A stretch of 57,552 bases of DNA from a virus. The position numbers and the translations under genes are program-made. A model generated the notes under the pieces. It did not search any database. It saw nothing but the letters and a program-made list of their open reading frames with translations, and was not told the origin of the DNA. Numbering within the stretch: position 1 is the first letter of the stretch; every line of letters starts with the position of its first letter. Of this stretch, positions 7,404 through 16,578 are shown one piece after another. The stretch spans positions 1 through 57,552 of IMG/VR virus record IMGVR_UViG_3300023174_000194, one strand, 5' to 3'.

Positions 7404-7566
7404 CAAAATCCTTCTTTTTTCTTCGTCCAAGATAAACTGTTGTTAAATGTTTTTCTTTACACATCCAAGTTAATGTCTTTGTTGCAGCATAACATCTTAG
7501 CGTTGGAACAATTACTTTGCAGGTATGACACACCCATTGCCCATGATAAACTGTATACTTATCCAT
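7387..7566 (-). CDS. Small Cys-rich zinc-binding protein
   Basis: 59 residues. C13-x2-C16, C25 and C36-x3-H40 form a likely zinc site; the C-terminus is basic then acidic (GRRKKKDFDDGEE). The ATG at 7564-7566 lies just inside the end of recA (overlap of 8 bases) and the gene overlaps the next one by 17. All three frames differ, so this is a genuine overlapping chain. A role beside RecA in recombination is inferred from position only. Confidence 0.7.
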   Translation of the reverse strand: MDKYTVYHGQWVCHTCKVIVPTLRCYAATKTLTWMCKEKHLTTVYLGRRKKKDFDDGEE

Positions 7567-8569
7567 TTAATTTATTCTTGATAGACTCTTGCAAGTCAAG
7601 ATCCTCTCTTACACGATTAACAAATGCTTCTTTGCCCTGTACCTTTGATCCGTCAGGTAGTATGTACCAAGCGCCTGTGCGCTCTACAATACCATTTAGT
7701 TCAGCAGTAGTAACCAAGTCACCGATGGTATCAAGACCAATATAGTCACCTCTAAAATAAAAATCATACTCACCAGACTGGAACCCTGGAGAGGTTTTGG
7801 AGAACTGGAGTTCCCACTTAATAGTTCTACCAATTTTTTCTTCAATTAGTTTATCTCCTACCTTAATTTTTCCTTTAATCGCTTGATTGTCGGACTCGGA
7901 ACTAAATAACTTAACAATGCAAGAAGAATAAAACTTAGTAGCCTGACCACCAGAAGGCTGCTGGCTAGTATACATAGCATTAATATTATTGCGAGACTGG
8001 GAAATAAGAACAAGAAGAGTAGGCTTAACCTTGTTGTTAGCATAATTAAGCATTTTCCATGCGTTACTAAAGTCACGGGATTCTGCTCCAATCTGTTTAG
8101 TATTTTCTAATGCCTTCAGTTCACTTGTATCTTTTTCAAAATAGATTGCTGGAAGCATTGATGTAATAGAGTCTACCACAATTAGGTCTACGCCAGCGTT
8201 CATTAACCCAACACCGACATCTACCATGTCACTAATAGTTCTTGCTTGTGAGTAGATTAGTTTTTCTGGATCTACCCCCAAAGTTCTAGCCCAATCTTCT
8301 GAGTATGACATTTCTGAGTCAATCCACGCACATAGTTTACCCTCTGCTTGTGCTAGGGCAATCATCTGAAGGCACATAGAGGACTTTGCAGAGGACTTTG
8401 ATCCCCAGATAAGAACTTGTCTGCCATATGGAAGCCCACCACCCAGAGCACGGTTTAAACCAAAACTAGGGGTAGGTTGATACTCGTAGTTGACTCCGAC
8501 TCCACTACCTAATCTCTTCCTCAACTTAGGGTCAAGTTGTGCTAACGCTTCTTCTATACTAACCGACAT
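7559..8569 (-). CDS. recA: RecA recombinase
   Basis: 336 residues. Walker A-like loop GSKSSAKSS (about 56-64), catalytic-type Glu in WIDSEMSY (E86), Walker B VDLIVVDSI (about 126-134) and an L2-type loop with NNINAMYTSQQPSGG. The bacterial RecA C-terminal acidic tail is absent, as is usual for phage versions. It catalyses strand exchange on single-stranded DNA. The ATG for MSVSIEEA is chosen because it is six bases from GGAGG; an ATG six bases earlier sits too close. It overlaps the polymerase gene by 11 bases. Confidence 0.92.
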   Translation of the reverse strand: MSVSIEEALAQLDPKLRKRLGSGVGVNYEYQPTPSFGLNRALGGGLPYGRQVLIWGSKSSAKSSMCLQMIALAQAEGKLCAWIDSEMSYSEDWARTLGVDPEKLIYSQARTISDMVDVGVGLMNAGVDLIVVDSITSMLPAIYFEKDTSELKALENTKQIGAESRDFSNAWKMLNYANNKVKPTLLVLISQSRNNINAMYTSQQPSGGQATKFYSSCIVKLFSSESDNQAIKGKIKVGDKLIEEKIGRTIKWELQFSKTSPGFQSGEYDFYFRGDYIGLDTIGDLVTTAELNGIVERTGAWYILPDGSKVQGKEAFVNRVREDLDLQESIKNKLNG

Positions 8570-11500
8570 GTACATCCTCCAATGTTACTGTTCCGTCTTT
8601 TGTCTTTCCAAAATCAAACTTGTAAGATTTTCCTTCTTCAATACTCATGTAAGCCTTTGCAAAGGATGTGGGAAATACTGTGATAGAGTGCAAGTCTCTG
8701 CTAGTGTCTGCCAGAGTAAGAGATGCCATCTTCTTTCCAGTCTTGGTAATCCTTGGTTTAAATGAAACTACAAACATCTCATCATCCTTGTATGGAAGTT
8801 GCTTATAACTTAAGAACTTTACAAGAGCATGAGAAGATTCTTTTATTTCATCAGACGGGATGAAAGATACAATCCTGTTATCATTACAAAGAAGCAGGTA
8901 AGAACGACCTATCTCAATAGTTGTATTCTCATCATCAAATATACCGACGCTGCCAGTTTTGTCCAAAACTTCAACTCGTGACCATCCCGTTCCTCGCTTA
9001 ATTGATTTTACCATACCCATAAAAATGTATGATCCTTTTTCTTCAAAGTCAACAATGTCCTGAATAAATGCATAATAGTGAGAAGGTATTGTAATATTAA
9101 ACTCTGGAAGGTTTAAGTATTCATATAGGTTCTCTTTAATCTCCTGATCATTTCTAGGATTATCATTAAAGGTTGCAGCACCAATTACTCTTAGTGCCTG
9201 CAGTGCACGACTGTTTACTCCGTTACCTTTGGTAAATGTAAATTCTTCAAGTTCTTTGTACGAATTGAATGGTCGTGCAGATATGTATCTTTCGCCAATT
9301 TTGTCAGATATGAACTTGATAGCACTGAGTCCAAACCTAATGCCTTTACCCTCAATTTTAAAATCAATATCCGAATCGTTAATGTGAGGTAACTTAACGC
9401 TAATGCCCATTCTTTTTGCTTCAATAAGATATTCAGTTCTCGCATCTTTGTCCTTTTCATTTTTTAGTACTGAGTACATAAACTCAAGTGGGTAATAATA
9501 CTTTAACCATGCTGTCCAGTAGGATAGCGTTGAGTATGCTACTGCGTGTGATTTGTTAAATGAGTACCCTGCGTGAGCCTCAAAGTCATGCCATAGATCA
9601 CGAGCAGCGTTTGGAGTAATAAACTTAGATGCTCCCTCTACGAACTTTTCTTTAAACTGATCAAATTCTTTAGCATCTTTTTTCTTTCCAATGATCTTTC
9701 TAACTTTATCTGCTTCCGACATGGACATACCGCCAAGGTGTACGCATGCTTGCATAACTTGTTCTTGATAAAGAATACAGCCATAGGTGTCCTCCGTAAA
9801 TTCTTTTAGTACTTGGTGTGTATAAGATATGTTTTGACGACCATGCTTACGATCAACATAGTCTTTTCCAATAGTATTCATTGCGCCTGGACGAACAAGA
9901 GCATTAGATGCAGCAAGTTCGTTTAGATTCTTGACACCCATCTTAACAAGAAGGTTTGTGTATGGTGCTGCTTCACACTGGAACACGCCCTTTGTATACC
10001 CGTCCGACAACATCTGATAAACATTTGCATCATCCATCTTGATCTTAAGAAGGTCAATCTTCTTGCCATCTCGTTCTTTAATTATATCAATTGTATTCTT
10101 AAGAACAGATAAAGTTTTAAGCCCTAGAGCATCAATCTTAATTAAACCAATTCTTTCTGCTTCTTCCATATCAACACCAACAACAGGGATTCTTTCATCG
10201 GACCCTGTCGAAGATCTTGTTTCAAGTGGTGCGTACCTAAAGATTGGTTCTTTTGCAGTTACAACACCAGCAGCATGGATTCCTGTACCACGAATACGAC
10301 CACGAAGTTGTTCTCCATAAATCTCTACCTCTGGATACTTTTCACGAAACTCTCTTGTAGATTTAGATGTGCAGAAGTCGTCCCAAGTGTCTACAGTTTT
10401 TAAAACCTTATTAACATCTGATAAAGGAATATTTAGTACTCGTGCAACATCTCTAACGATTCCCTTTCCAGTAAACTGAAGGAATGTAGCAATAGATGCA
10501 ACATGTCGATATTGTCTAACTAGATAATCCTTAACCTCTTCACGACGAGTATCTTGAATATCTGTGTCAATATCTGGGAAGTCATTACGCTCTGGGTTAA
10601 TAAAACGGAAGAACAAAAGGTCGTGCTCAATAGGATCAATGTCTGTAATTTTTAGTGCATAACAAACAAGAGAACCAGCAGATGAACCACGACCTGGACC
10701 AACCATAATCTCTTCCTTCTTTGCCCAGTTAATCATATTGCTCACAACAAGAAAGTATGGTGCAAACTTCTTATCTTTAATAATCTGTAACTCTTCTTCA
10801 AGTCTGTCAAGGTATTCTTGATTCTCTGACAAACCTCGTTCTACCAAACCCTCTAGTGCAGCCTTTGCAAGTTCCTTATCAGGATTCTTGTATTGTACTG
10901 GAAGCAGGTCTAATCCTTCTTGAATACCATAATCTTCTACTGTGTCTGCTAATAGCATTGTGTTTGAGTATATGTCAGGTCGATCAATCCCCTGCGATTC
11001 CATCGCTGCTTTGATCTCTTCATATGAGAGCAGGTGAATATCAAACTTGTTAAATGTAATCTGACGGTCTTCGCCATAGAGATAGTCAAGGCGTTCCATC
11101 ATGTCTGTTTTCTTTTTTGACTTTTCGTATGTTGTATCTTTTACAAACTTACCATGGGTGTTCATAAGCAACTTAAATTCTTGAACTTCTTTTTGTGACG
11201 AGTCTACATGGTGGCAGTCTGGTGTTACAACAACCTTAATTCCAAACTCATCTGCAAGTTCAATTAAATATTTATTAATATGTGCTTCGTTGTGAGGCAT
11301 GACTTCAATATAGTAGTCATCTTCAAAGCGTTCCTTAAACCAAGATATATATTTCTTAGTAAGAGCAAACTCTTCTTCTTCAAGTGCTTTAACTAAAACG
11401 CTACTTGGGCAAGCAGAGGTTACAATAATTCCCTCTTTATACTTTTCTAGAATAGTAAAATCAAAGCGTGGCTTCTTAAAGAAACCATCTGTCCAAGATA

Positions 11501-11834
11501 GTTCGCTAATCTTGTTTAGATTTTCCAAACCAATTTTATTCTTGGCTAGAAGGATAATGTGATTGTAGACAAGATCTTGTTGACCTTCTCTTTCAGACTT
11601 ATCTCTTGTATCAGATATGTCTGCACACATGTATCCTTCTAGACCTAGAATTGGCTTAATGCCCTTTGCTTTTGCAATACGGTGCAGTTCCCTATGCCCA
11701 GATAAAGTACCGTGGTCAGTGATGGCAATTGCTGGCATCCCTAACTCAACTGCACGGTCAACGTATTCTTCTGGAGTAGCAATCCCATCAAATAAACTAA
11801 AATGGGTGTGGACATGTAAGCCTACGTAATTCAT
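8559..11834 (-). CDS. dnaE: DNA polymerase III alpha subunit (DnaE type)
   Basis: 1091 residues; the replicative polymerase. The N-terminal PHP domain has its metal ligands (HVHTHFS at 7-13, ITDHG, and PDCHHVD), so it may keep proofreading or phosphatase activity. The palm holds GPGRGSSAGS and the catalytic D-x-D in FPDIDTD (about 420), with a third Asp candidate near VVGVDMEEAERIGLIKID. The C-terminal region includes an OB-like part (GMVKSIKRGTGWSRVEV). The length is close to bacterial DnaE, minus part of the tau-binding C-terminus. It starts three bases after the binding-protein gene and runs into recA. Confidence 0.95.
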   Translation of the reverse strand: MNYVGLHVHTHFSLFDGIATPEEYVDRAVELGMPAIAITDHGTLSGHRELHRIAKAKGIKPILGLEGYMCADISDTRDKSEREGQQDLVYNHIILLAKNKIGLENLNKISELSWTDGFFKKPRFDFTILEKYKEGIIVTSACPSSVLVKALEEEEFALTKKYISWFKERFEDDYYIEVMPHNEAHINKYLIELADEFGIKVVVTPDCHHVDSSQKEVQEFKLLMNTHGKFVKDTTYEKSKKKTDMMERLDYLYGEDRQITFNKFDIHLLSYEEIKAAMESQGIDRPDIYSNTMLLADTVEDYGIQEGLDLLPVQYKNPDKELAKAALEGLVERGLSENQEYLDRLEEELQIIKDKKFAPYFLVVSNMINWAKKEEIMVGPGRGSSAGSLVCYALKITDIDPIEHDLLFFRFINPERNDFPDIDTDIQDTRREEVKDYLVRQYRHVASIATFLQFTGKGIVRDVARVLNIPLSDVNKVLKTVDTWDDFCTSKSTREFREKYPEVEIYGEQLRGRIRGTGIHAAGVVTAKEPIFRYAPLETRSSTGSDERIPVVGVDMEEAERIGLIKIDALGLKTLSVLKNTIDIIKERDGKKIDLLKIKMDDANVYQMLSDGYTKGVFQCEAAPYTNLLVKMGVKNLNELAASNALVRPGAMNTIGKDYVDRKHGRQNISYTHQVLKEFTEDTYGCILYQEQVMQACVHLGGMSMSEADKVRKIIGKKKDAKEFDQFKEKFVEGASKFITPNAARDLWHDFEAHAGYSFNKSHAVAYSTLSYWTAWLKYYYPLEFMYSVLKNEKDKDARTEYLIEAKRMGISVKLPHINDSDIDFKIEGKGIRFGLSAIKFISDKIGERYISARPFNSYKELEEFTFTKGNGVNSRALQALRVIGAATFNDNPRNDQEIKENLYEYLNLPEFNITIPSHYYAFIQDIVDFEEKGSYIFMGMVKSIKRGTGWSRVEVLDKTGSVGIFDDENTTIEIGRSYLLLCNDNRIVSFIPSDEIKESSHALVKFLSYKQLPYKDDEMFVVSFKPRITKTGKKMASLTLADTSRDLHSITVFPTSFAKAYMSIEEGKSYKFDFGKTKDGTVTLEDVHVG

Positions 11835-11837
11835 CTA

Positions 11838-12485
11838 TTACCAGTCAGTATTTGTGCTGGTAACGGATGGGCTGTCAAAGCCAAGGTAGAACGCTTCTTG
11901 TTCTGCATAAGGAACCTTGCGAAGAGCAGACTCTAGTGGATATGGTTCAGTACCAGTCCAATCAAATGGCTCCTTGTCTGGTGCAGATGGGATCAGTGTG
12001 TAATTGGTTTCAGTTCCCTGACCATTACGCTTTAACTTCCAGATAACATTTGAAATGCTTCCAGTCTCCATTGCGTATTCCTTGATTGTGTTAAATGATG
12101 ATTGCTTGCTGATACCCATTGACCAGATAGCAACATATGGTGGCTCTAGGCCATCGTCTACAAGTACATTGCAGTAGAAACGAAGACGGGCTCTCCAGCC
12201 AGCCTTTGGATCTTTACGATGCATCTCTTCTGCCCAGTCACGACCTTCTTCTTCCATTGTGTCTAGAGCCTTACGCTTGTAGTCCTTTGGGTTTGTGTGT
12301 TCTTTAACAACTAGTGCAAGTCCACGGCTTTCGTTATAGTTTGCAGAGTCTTCGTCAAGTTCTTCAATAAAACGAATCTTTGCTGATTGTCCGTCTGCTA
12401 ACTTTAGCCAACGAACCTTTGGTCCATCTGATTTTGGTTTGTCGAGCAGGGCATTGATTGCTTTTAGTCCCTTTACTACGCTCAT
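11838..12485 (-). CDS. ssb: Probable single-stranded DNA-binding protein
   Basis: 215 residues. The N-terminal WLKLADGQSAKIRFIEEL is the kind of OB-fold strand found in phage single-strand binding proteins of the gp32/gp2.5 style. The acidic C-terminus ends with DSPSVTSTNTDW, where a terminal acidic/aromatic tail normally contacts partner proteins. It lies between primase and polymerase, the expected place for a replication binding protein. Start follows AAAGGAG, with a promoter at 12512-12520. No bacterial SSB motif is present, so the call leans on context. Confidence 0.6.
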   Translation of the reverse strand: MSVVKGLKAINALLDKPKSDGPKVRWLKLADGQSAKIRFIEELDEDSANYNESRGLALVVKEHTNPKDYKRKALDTMEEEGRDWAEEMHRKDPKAGWRARLRFYCNVLVDDGLEPPYVAIWSMGISKQSSFNTIKEYAMETGSISNVIWKLKRNGQGTETNYTLIPSAPDKEPFDWTGTEPYPLESALRKVPYAEQEAFYLGFDSPSVTSTNTDW

Positions 12486-12509
12486 ATATTTCTCCTTTGT
12501 GTTGTTATA

Positions 12510-13454
12510 TTAGTTTAGCATAGAGTCTATGGATTTGTCAAATGAGAAGTCAAGTTCCTTAATTGATTTATCATCCATATCGCCTATGTCTTTATATTGT
12601 TTATCTAGTTTAATAACGGATACACGAGATCCTAGTTTTTCAACTATCTTAGATTTCATATTTCCTCCCGCCTCATCATTATCAGCAATAACAATAATGC
12701 TATTGAAGTATTTCTGAAGCAATTCTATTTGTGTGTTTGACACATTGGCCCCCAGTGTAGCCACTGCAGAGATGCCAACTTGGTCAAGTCTAATAGCGTC
12801 AAATGAGGACTCAACCACATATACGCTATCTAACATTTTTACTCTGTTTAAATTAAAAAGGGTTTTTGATTTTGGAAGTCCAGGAGTATTTTTAAACTCT
12901 TTGCCCTCAATAGATCTTCCTACAAAACCAATTGGCATTCCGTCTGGGCTATGTACTGGAACAGTCACCATGTCTTGTTTTTCTGAGTAGCCTAAAGAAA
13001 ATTTTGACCAAGAAGAAAGTTCAATTTTACGATACCTAAAATAATCTTTTGCTCTGTCTGATGAAATAAGATTATTATACAAACGCTTAAGGATCAATTC
13101 GTCAAACAAAACAAACTCTGGTTTTTGATACAGAGCCTTGTTGATATCTTGCTCTAGATTTCCTTCTGATTCTTTGCTCTTAATAAATCTTTCAGACTCA
13201 AAATAAGTTCTTCCAGAAACATGCATTACGAACTCTGTTAAATTTGAAACATGCTGGCAAGAAAAACAAAAGAATGTTCCGCTATATTTATCTACTTCTC
13301 CTGCTGGTGTTCGGGTGTTATTGTGATATGGACAAAAAATTATATAATCGGAATCAATTTCTGACTCAACATCTATACCTGCTCCTGTGAGAACTCTTTT
13401 AATTTGTTCTTTTGTATACCTATTGGTTTGGTTCCGTCTATTCCTGATATCCAT
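12510..13454 (-). CDS. dnaG: DnaG-type primase
   Basis: 314 residues. An N-terminal zinc-binding domain (C41-x2-H44 and C63-x2-C66 in FCPYHNN and CFSCQ) is followed by a TOPRIM core: E215 in VYVVESSFDA and D258-x-D260 in IVIADNDEAGG. It makes RNA primers for the DnaE polymerase. It is about half the length of bacterial DnaG, because the C-terminal helicase-interaction domain is missing; the phage DnaB-type helicase is encoded separately. The ATG follows AAGGAAAAG. Its first 82 bases overlap the previous gene in another frame. Confidence 0.9.
   Translation of the reverse strand: MDIRNRRNQTNRYTKEQIKRVLTGAGIDVESEIDSDYIIFCPYHNNTRTPAGEVDKYSGTFFCFSCQHVSNLTEFVMHVSGRTYFESERFIKSKESEGNLEQDINKALYQKPEFVLFDELILKRLYNNLISSDRAKDYFRYRKIELSSWSKFSLGYSEKQDMVTVPVHSPDGMPIGFVGRSIEGKEFKNTPGLPKSKTLFNLNRVKMLDSVYVVESSFDAIRLDQVGISAVATLGANVSNTQIELLQKYFNSIIVIADNDEAGGNMKSKIVEKLGSRVSVIKLDKQYKDIGDMDDKSIKELDFSFDKSIDSMLN
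12512..12520 (-). promoter_or_regulatory. Extended -10 promoter TGCTAAACT before the ssb-like gene
   Basis: Reads TGCTAAACT and coincides with the last codons of the primase gene (M-L-N-stop). It lies 26 bases before the next ATG. Weaker match than its relatives (TAAACT). Confidence 0.35.
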
Positions 13455-13699
13455 TCGCTTTTCCTTTTCCCTACATATATTCCGTATATTGTTAATTCGA
13501 ACTCAAAGTATTTCTTCTTTTCATTATAGTCTATCGTAAAATCTGGTTCTATGTCAAATCTTGGAACACACCCACTGATTTTCATTTCTGATACAACCAG
13601 TCTGATATATTCAGTCTTTAGCCTGCCTATGGCTGATTCATCGTGGATAACCCCATTTAAATTGAACTTCTTTATCTGCTTGTGATGATAACGAACCAT
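13373..13699 (-). CDS. Small protein of unknown function overlapping primase
   Basis: 108 residues: a basic start (VRYHHKQIKKFNL), a central hydrophobic/acidic part (FDIEPDFTIDYNEKKKYFEFELTIYG) that looks like paired beta strands, and a basic C-terminus. No known motif recognised. Its last 82 bases overlap the start of the primase gene in another frame. TATAAT (13707-13712) ends seven bases before its ATG and there is no ribosome site, so a leaderless transcript is likely. It sits between helicase and primase, suggesting a replisome accessory, though nothing in the sequence proves this. Confidence 0.6.
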   Translation of the reverse strand: MVRYHHKQIKKFNLNGVIHDESAIGRLKTEYIRLVVSEMKISGCVPRFDIEPDFTIDYNEKKKYFEFELTIYGIYVGKRKSEWISGIDGTKPIGIQKNKLKEFSQEQV

Positions 13700-13706
13700 A
13701 ATTCAT

Positions 13707-13712
13707 ATTATA
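13707..13712 (-). promoter_or_regulatory. -10 box TATAAT before the 108-residue gene
   Basis: TATAAT preceded by AGG rather than TGn; it ends seven bases before the ATG at 13699, just beyond the helicase stop codon. Leaderless arrangement. Confidence 0.45.
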
Positions 13713-13713
13713 C

Positions 13714-14934
13714 CTACTTATCTTCAAAATCTTTATATCTATAGTATCCCTTGTCAAAATCACACTGGACTAAGAAGTCTCCCATAAAACCATTACGGTT
13801 CTTTCTAAAAGCGCATTCAATGATATCACTATTTGTAGCACGGCCAAGTGCTAAAACCCAGTCTGCATCATATGCAATCTGTCTAGACCAAGCAGTTTGA
13901 CCCAGGGTAGGAACTCCACTAAGATCATTAACATCGTCTGGTGTTGCAGATGAGATAGCAATGATTGGAACTTCTTCACCAATAGCCATAAGTTTAAGTT
14001 CTCTTGAAAGGTTCTTCATTCGTACCGTTTCATTATCTGACTTCTGATTAGGAGCCATCAACTGTAGATAGTCGACAATTACAAAGTCTGGCTTATACTG
14101 ATCAATCTTTCCACGAAGTACTGATGGATTAATTTCTCCACCTTGGTCATTTGAAATAATGTGAAACTCTGGCTTACCTTGCAGATGCTTTGCATGCCAC
14201 ATCTTTAGGGTTTCCATTTCAACTTCACCATTACTGAGTTTTCTATGAGACCAAAGTCCTTCACCCATAATTGTGAAAACACGATTACGAACTTCTGTTT
14301 CGGACATCTCAAGGGATATTACAAGGGGGCTCTTACCCTGTTTCCAGGCCTGTACAGCGAAGTAGAGAGCCATCCATGACTTTCCTATACCTGGGTATGC
14401 TAGAAAGACTCCTAGGTGCCCTGGCATAATTCCAGAAGGAAGATAGTTATCAAACCCTGGCAGATTAGTTTTAATTCCAACATGACCTGCTGCTTGTTGA
14501 ATCTTTAAATTTTCAAAGTATGCAACTGCTGATTCAAGATCAGTAACATCGATGTCACGAATTGCTGAAGTGTTTTTCTTTAACTCTGAAGTCTGAGCAA
14601 TTAAATTATCTAGGGCTTTGTTACCCTCACCTTGCTGAACATTTCCAGCAGCAGATCTAAGAATATCTTTTAGACTATCGTTTAGATATTCTGTCTGCAA
14701 CTCTCCAAGATGATGCTTTGTTGACCCAACGCCTGGAACAGGTTCAAAGTCACGAAACTTTTCAACAACAAGGTTTACTGGTGGAACAGAACTGTTGTGC
14801 TCAAAATAATTTCTAATAAACTCCCACAGGTCTGTATGGGTTCTAAGAAGATTATCAATATTGGCTTGTAGTAAAACATGTACCTGCTTATCTTGTAAGA
14901 CTGCAGATATTACCTTTGCCTCAGTGTTATTCAC
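13714..14934 (-). CDS. dnaB: DnaB-type replicative helicase
   Basis: 406 residues. RecA-fold hexameric helicase: Walker A AYPGIGKS (179-186), VISLEMSETEV (H1a-like, with conserved Glu) and Walker B FVIVDYLQLM with the usual DYLQ. The N-terminal 120 residues are helical and shorter than in bacterial DnaB. Translocation on the lagging strand is the family role. The start codon is GTG (residues M-N-N-T-E), overlapping the upstream gene by 8 bases. The neighbouring 102-residue gene is a candidate loader. Confidence 0.9.
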   Translation of the reverse strand: MNNTEAKVISAVLQDKQVHVLLQANIDNLLRTHTDLWEFIRNYFEHNSSVPPVNLVVEKFRDFEPVPGVGSTKHHLGELQTEYLNDSLKDILRSAAGNVQQGEGNKALDNLIAQTSELKKNTSAIRDIDVTDLESAVAYFENLKIQQAAGHVGIKTNLPGFDNYLPSGIMPGHLGVFLAYPGIGKSWMALYFAVQAWKQGKSPLVISLEMSETEVRNRVFTIMGEGLWSHRKLSNGEVEMETLKMWHAKHLQGKPEFHIISNDQGGEINPSVLRGKIDQYKPDFVIVDYLQLMAPNQKSDNETVRMKNLSRELKLMAIGEEVPIIAISSATPDDVNDLSGVPTLGQTAWSRQIAYDADWVLALGRATNSDIIECAFRKNRNGFMGDFLVQCDFDKGYYRYKDFEDK

Positions 14935-15235
14935 TCAACCACTCCTTAGCCATTTGTCTGCGCTCTGCTCTTTCTTTGTCATCTTTAATCTTATCTCTTT
15001 GTGCCTGAAGAATTTTTTCTGCGTTGTATGCAAAGTGATTCCAAGAAGGACTCTCTGCAACTGAAAAGTAATACTCAAGTATATCGTAACACCCAGACAA
15101 AGTATATGATTCAACAAGAGCATCGGATGCCCACTGTTCCACATTCAGATTAAGGGATGGCTTTGACTCGTACTTTGCAGTATGATACTTGCTGTATCTT
15201 GAAAGCAAAGCCATTCGGTCTTTGCGTTCGGCCAT
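14927..15235 (-). CDS. Small helical protein, candidate helicase-associated factor
   Basis: 102 residues, helical and charged. The middle reads WASDALVESYTLSGCYDILEYYF followed by SWNHFAYNAEKIL; the C-terminus is very charged (RDKIKDDKERAERRQMAKEWL). It overlaps the helicase start by 8 bases and the preceding gene by one base (TAATG). Small genes in this place often encode helicase loaders or partners, but there is no AAA+ motif. The family is not recognised by name. Confidence 0.6.
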   Translation of the reverse strand: MAERKDRMALLSRYSKYHTAKYESKPSLNLNVEQWASDALVESYTLSGCYDILEYYFSVAESPSWNHFAYNAEKILQAQRDKIKDDKERAERRQMAKEWLSE

Positions 15236-15435
15236 TATTCGTTAATCTCGGACTTTGCTTCGTTAATCTTCTGTGCAAGTTTATCTTCAACAAACTTATA
15301 AACTCTTTCAAAAGCCTGATCTGTATTTTCTCCGTCACGCTTAGAATCAACAACGCCTAAGTCTAGTCTAAGAGATTGAAAATTTCCTAGGTTAAGCGTA
15401 TACCCTAGAGTTACTGATACCTTTGTTTCTTCCAT
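15235..15435 (-). CDS. Small beta-rich phage protein of unknown function
   Basis: 66 residues from the ATG at 15435, chosen because GAAAGG precedes it at good spacing; the longer reading from an upstream codon lacks a site. The sequence has a beta strand run (KVSVTLGYTLNLGNFQSLRLDL) and a C-terminal helix (AFERVYKFVEDKLAQKI). This beta-hairpin plus helix plan looks typical of a small phage family of unknown role. Its stop overlaps the next ATG by one base. No catalytic residues seen. Confidence 0.65.
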   Translation of the reverse strand: MEETKVSVTLGYTLNLGNFQSLRLDLGVVDSKRDGENTDQAFERVYKFVEDKLAQKINEAKSEINE

Positions 15436-15449
15436 TTTAATGCCTTTCG

Positions 15450-15992
15450 CTAAATAGATTCGCTCCAAACTGGAACAAATCTCCCATCTTCAGTCTTTAC
15501 ATATGTAAGTATACCGTCTCCCATTCGTCTTGTCAACTCTTGGGTACTTGGTGTAATATCATTTGTTATTAAATTATCTTTTCTTGGTCTTCCAATATGG
15601 TATGTAGCAAGTATATCACGGATCTCTCTTACCTGCAATTCTGAGTAATATGATCTTACTTGGAATCCTCTTGCTCCACCTTTTTGAGATCCCGTTGGAA
15701 ATGGAATGACTCCTCGTTTCATTAATGATGGCATATATTTTTTATGACGATTAACTAAATCAGCAGTCTCTCTGACAGTGTATGCTCTAAGCCTTTTCTT
15801 TTTAAAGTCACCAATAAGACAACTTTCTATTCTGTCTTGAGTTATATTATATACAGACATAATTCCATTAGATTTGTTTAGGTGATGAACCCTTACAAGA
15901 TCACCATTTAAAAACCAAACTTTTTTATTTCCAGGAATTACAGGGGAGAGATTGTAGCCTTCGCTTTCAATGCTTCCTTTTTTAAAAGCCAT
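15450..15992 (-). CDS. Helix-turn-helix DNA-binding protein
   Basis: 180 residues. The middle (about 70-115) reads YTVRETADLVNRHKKYMPSL and then KRGVIPFPTG, the arrangement of a MerR/excisionase-like winged helix: sensing of an inserted helix, then a wing with basic residues. The N-terminus is beta-rich (KVWFLNGDLVRVHHL). It follows GGAGGGG. The gene overlaps the end of the zinc ribbon gene by 55 bases. It could be the transcription regulator for the replication block that begins just after it, which is inference from position. Confidence 0.7.
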   Translation of the reverse strand: MAFKKGSIESEGYNLSPVIPGNKKVWFLNGDLVRVHHLNKSNGIMSVYNITQDRIESCLIGDFKKKRLRAYTVRETADLVNRHKKYMPSLMKRGVIPFPTGSQKGGARGFQVRSYYSELQVREIRDILATYHIGRPRKDNLITNDITPSTQELTRRMGDGILTYVKTEDGRFVPVWSESI

Positions 15993-16129
15993 TTCCCCTC
16001 CAATGAATTGTTTGGTGGATTAAAAAATTTTCTATTTCCGCAAAGCATGCAATATGTTTCTAGGTGCATAGGAGAACTATACTGTCTATCAACAAACATT
16101 CTTCCTTTACATCTTGAACACCTAAGCAT
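15938..16129 (-). CDS. Small zinc-ribbon protein
   Basis: 63 residues. C4-x2-C7 (CSRCKG) and C27-x2-C30 (CMLCGN) make one zinc ribbon; the C-terminus is basic (LLKKEALKAK). The ATG at 16129 overlaps the TGA of the previous gene (TGATG), giving coupling; a TTG just before it was rejected. It lies between the last tail-type gene and the helix-turn-helix gene, so it probably takes part in nucleic acid binding at the switch between the two blocks. Confidence 0.7.
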   Translation of the reverse strand: MLRCSRCKGRMFVDRQYSSPMHLETYCMLCGNRKFFNPPNNSLEGKWLLKKEALKAKATISPL

Positions 16130-16572
16130 CAATTGGGAATACCAACTACTATAATATTCAATCCAACCGTTACATCTCCAGTTTCATTAAAAACTACTAC
16201 ACCTTCAATTTTTGAAGTAGTAACACTTTTTAAAACAACTGAAACATTTTTTCCAGCAGAAGTATTTGCAACATTTATAGGTGTGACAGTTGCAACAGGT
16301 GTATACTTAAAAGGATTTGCAAAGTCATAAAAGAAAGGAACAGAGTCTCCTTTTGTCTTGCTTGCACTATTTACAACCTCTTTATATCCACCAATAATTT
16401 TTGCATCTGATGTTAAGCAGTGCTCTGCTCGGTTGGTACCAGCAATATCTATACTAACATATTTTGATATACTGATTGACTGGGCTGCAATCAACTTATT
16501 AAGAGATTCTACAATGTTGTATAGATATCCAACATCTAGTGGTTGGCCACGCTCAGGCAATGGAATAGTCAT
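16129..16572 (-). CDS. Small virion-type beta protein, first gene after a promoter
   Basis: 147 residues. The N-terminus (LPERGQPLDVGYLYNIVESL) resembles the start of small baseplate or tail proteins; the rest is beta-rich with Thr/Val repeats (NVSVVLKSVTTSKIEGVVVF). The ATG lies six bases after TATAAT with no ribosome site, so leaderless expression is likely. Together with the zinc ribbon it forms the boundary between tail genes and replication genes. Structural assignment is tentative. Confidence 0.55.
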   Translation of the reverse strand: MTIPLPERGQPLDVGYLYNIVESLNKLIAAQSISISKYVSIDIAGTNRAEHCLTSDAKIIGGYKEVVNSASKTKGDSVPFFYDFANPFKYTPVATVTPINVANTSAGKNVSVVLKSVTTSKIEGVVVFNETGDVTVGLNIIVVGIPN

Positions 16573-16578
16573 ACTACT

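Noticed and set aside
8559-11834. Polymerase gene as a host-derived fragment
   Set aside because: It is full length with both PHP and catalytic motifs and is locked by overlaps into the phage operon.
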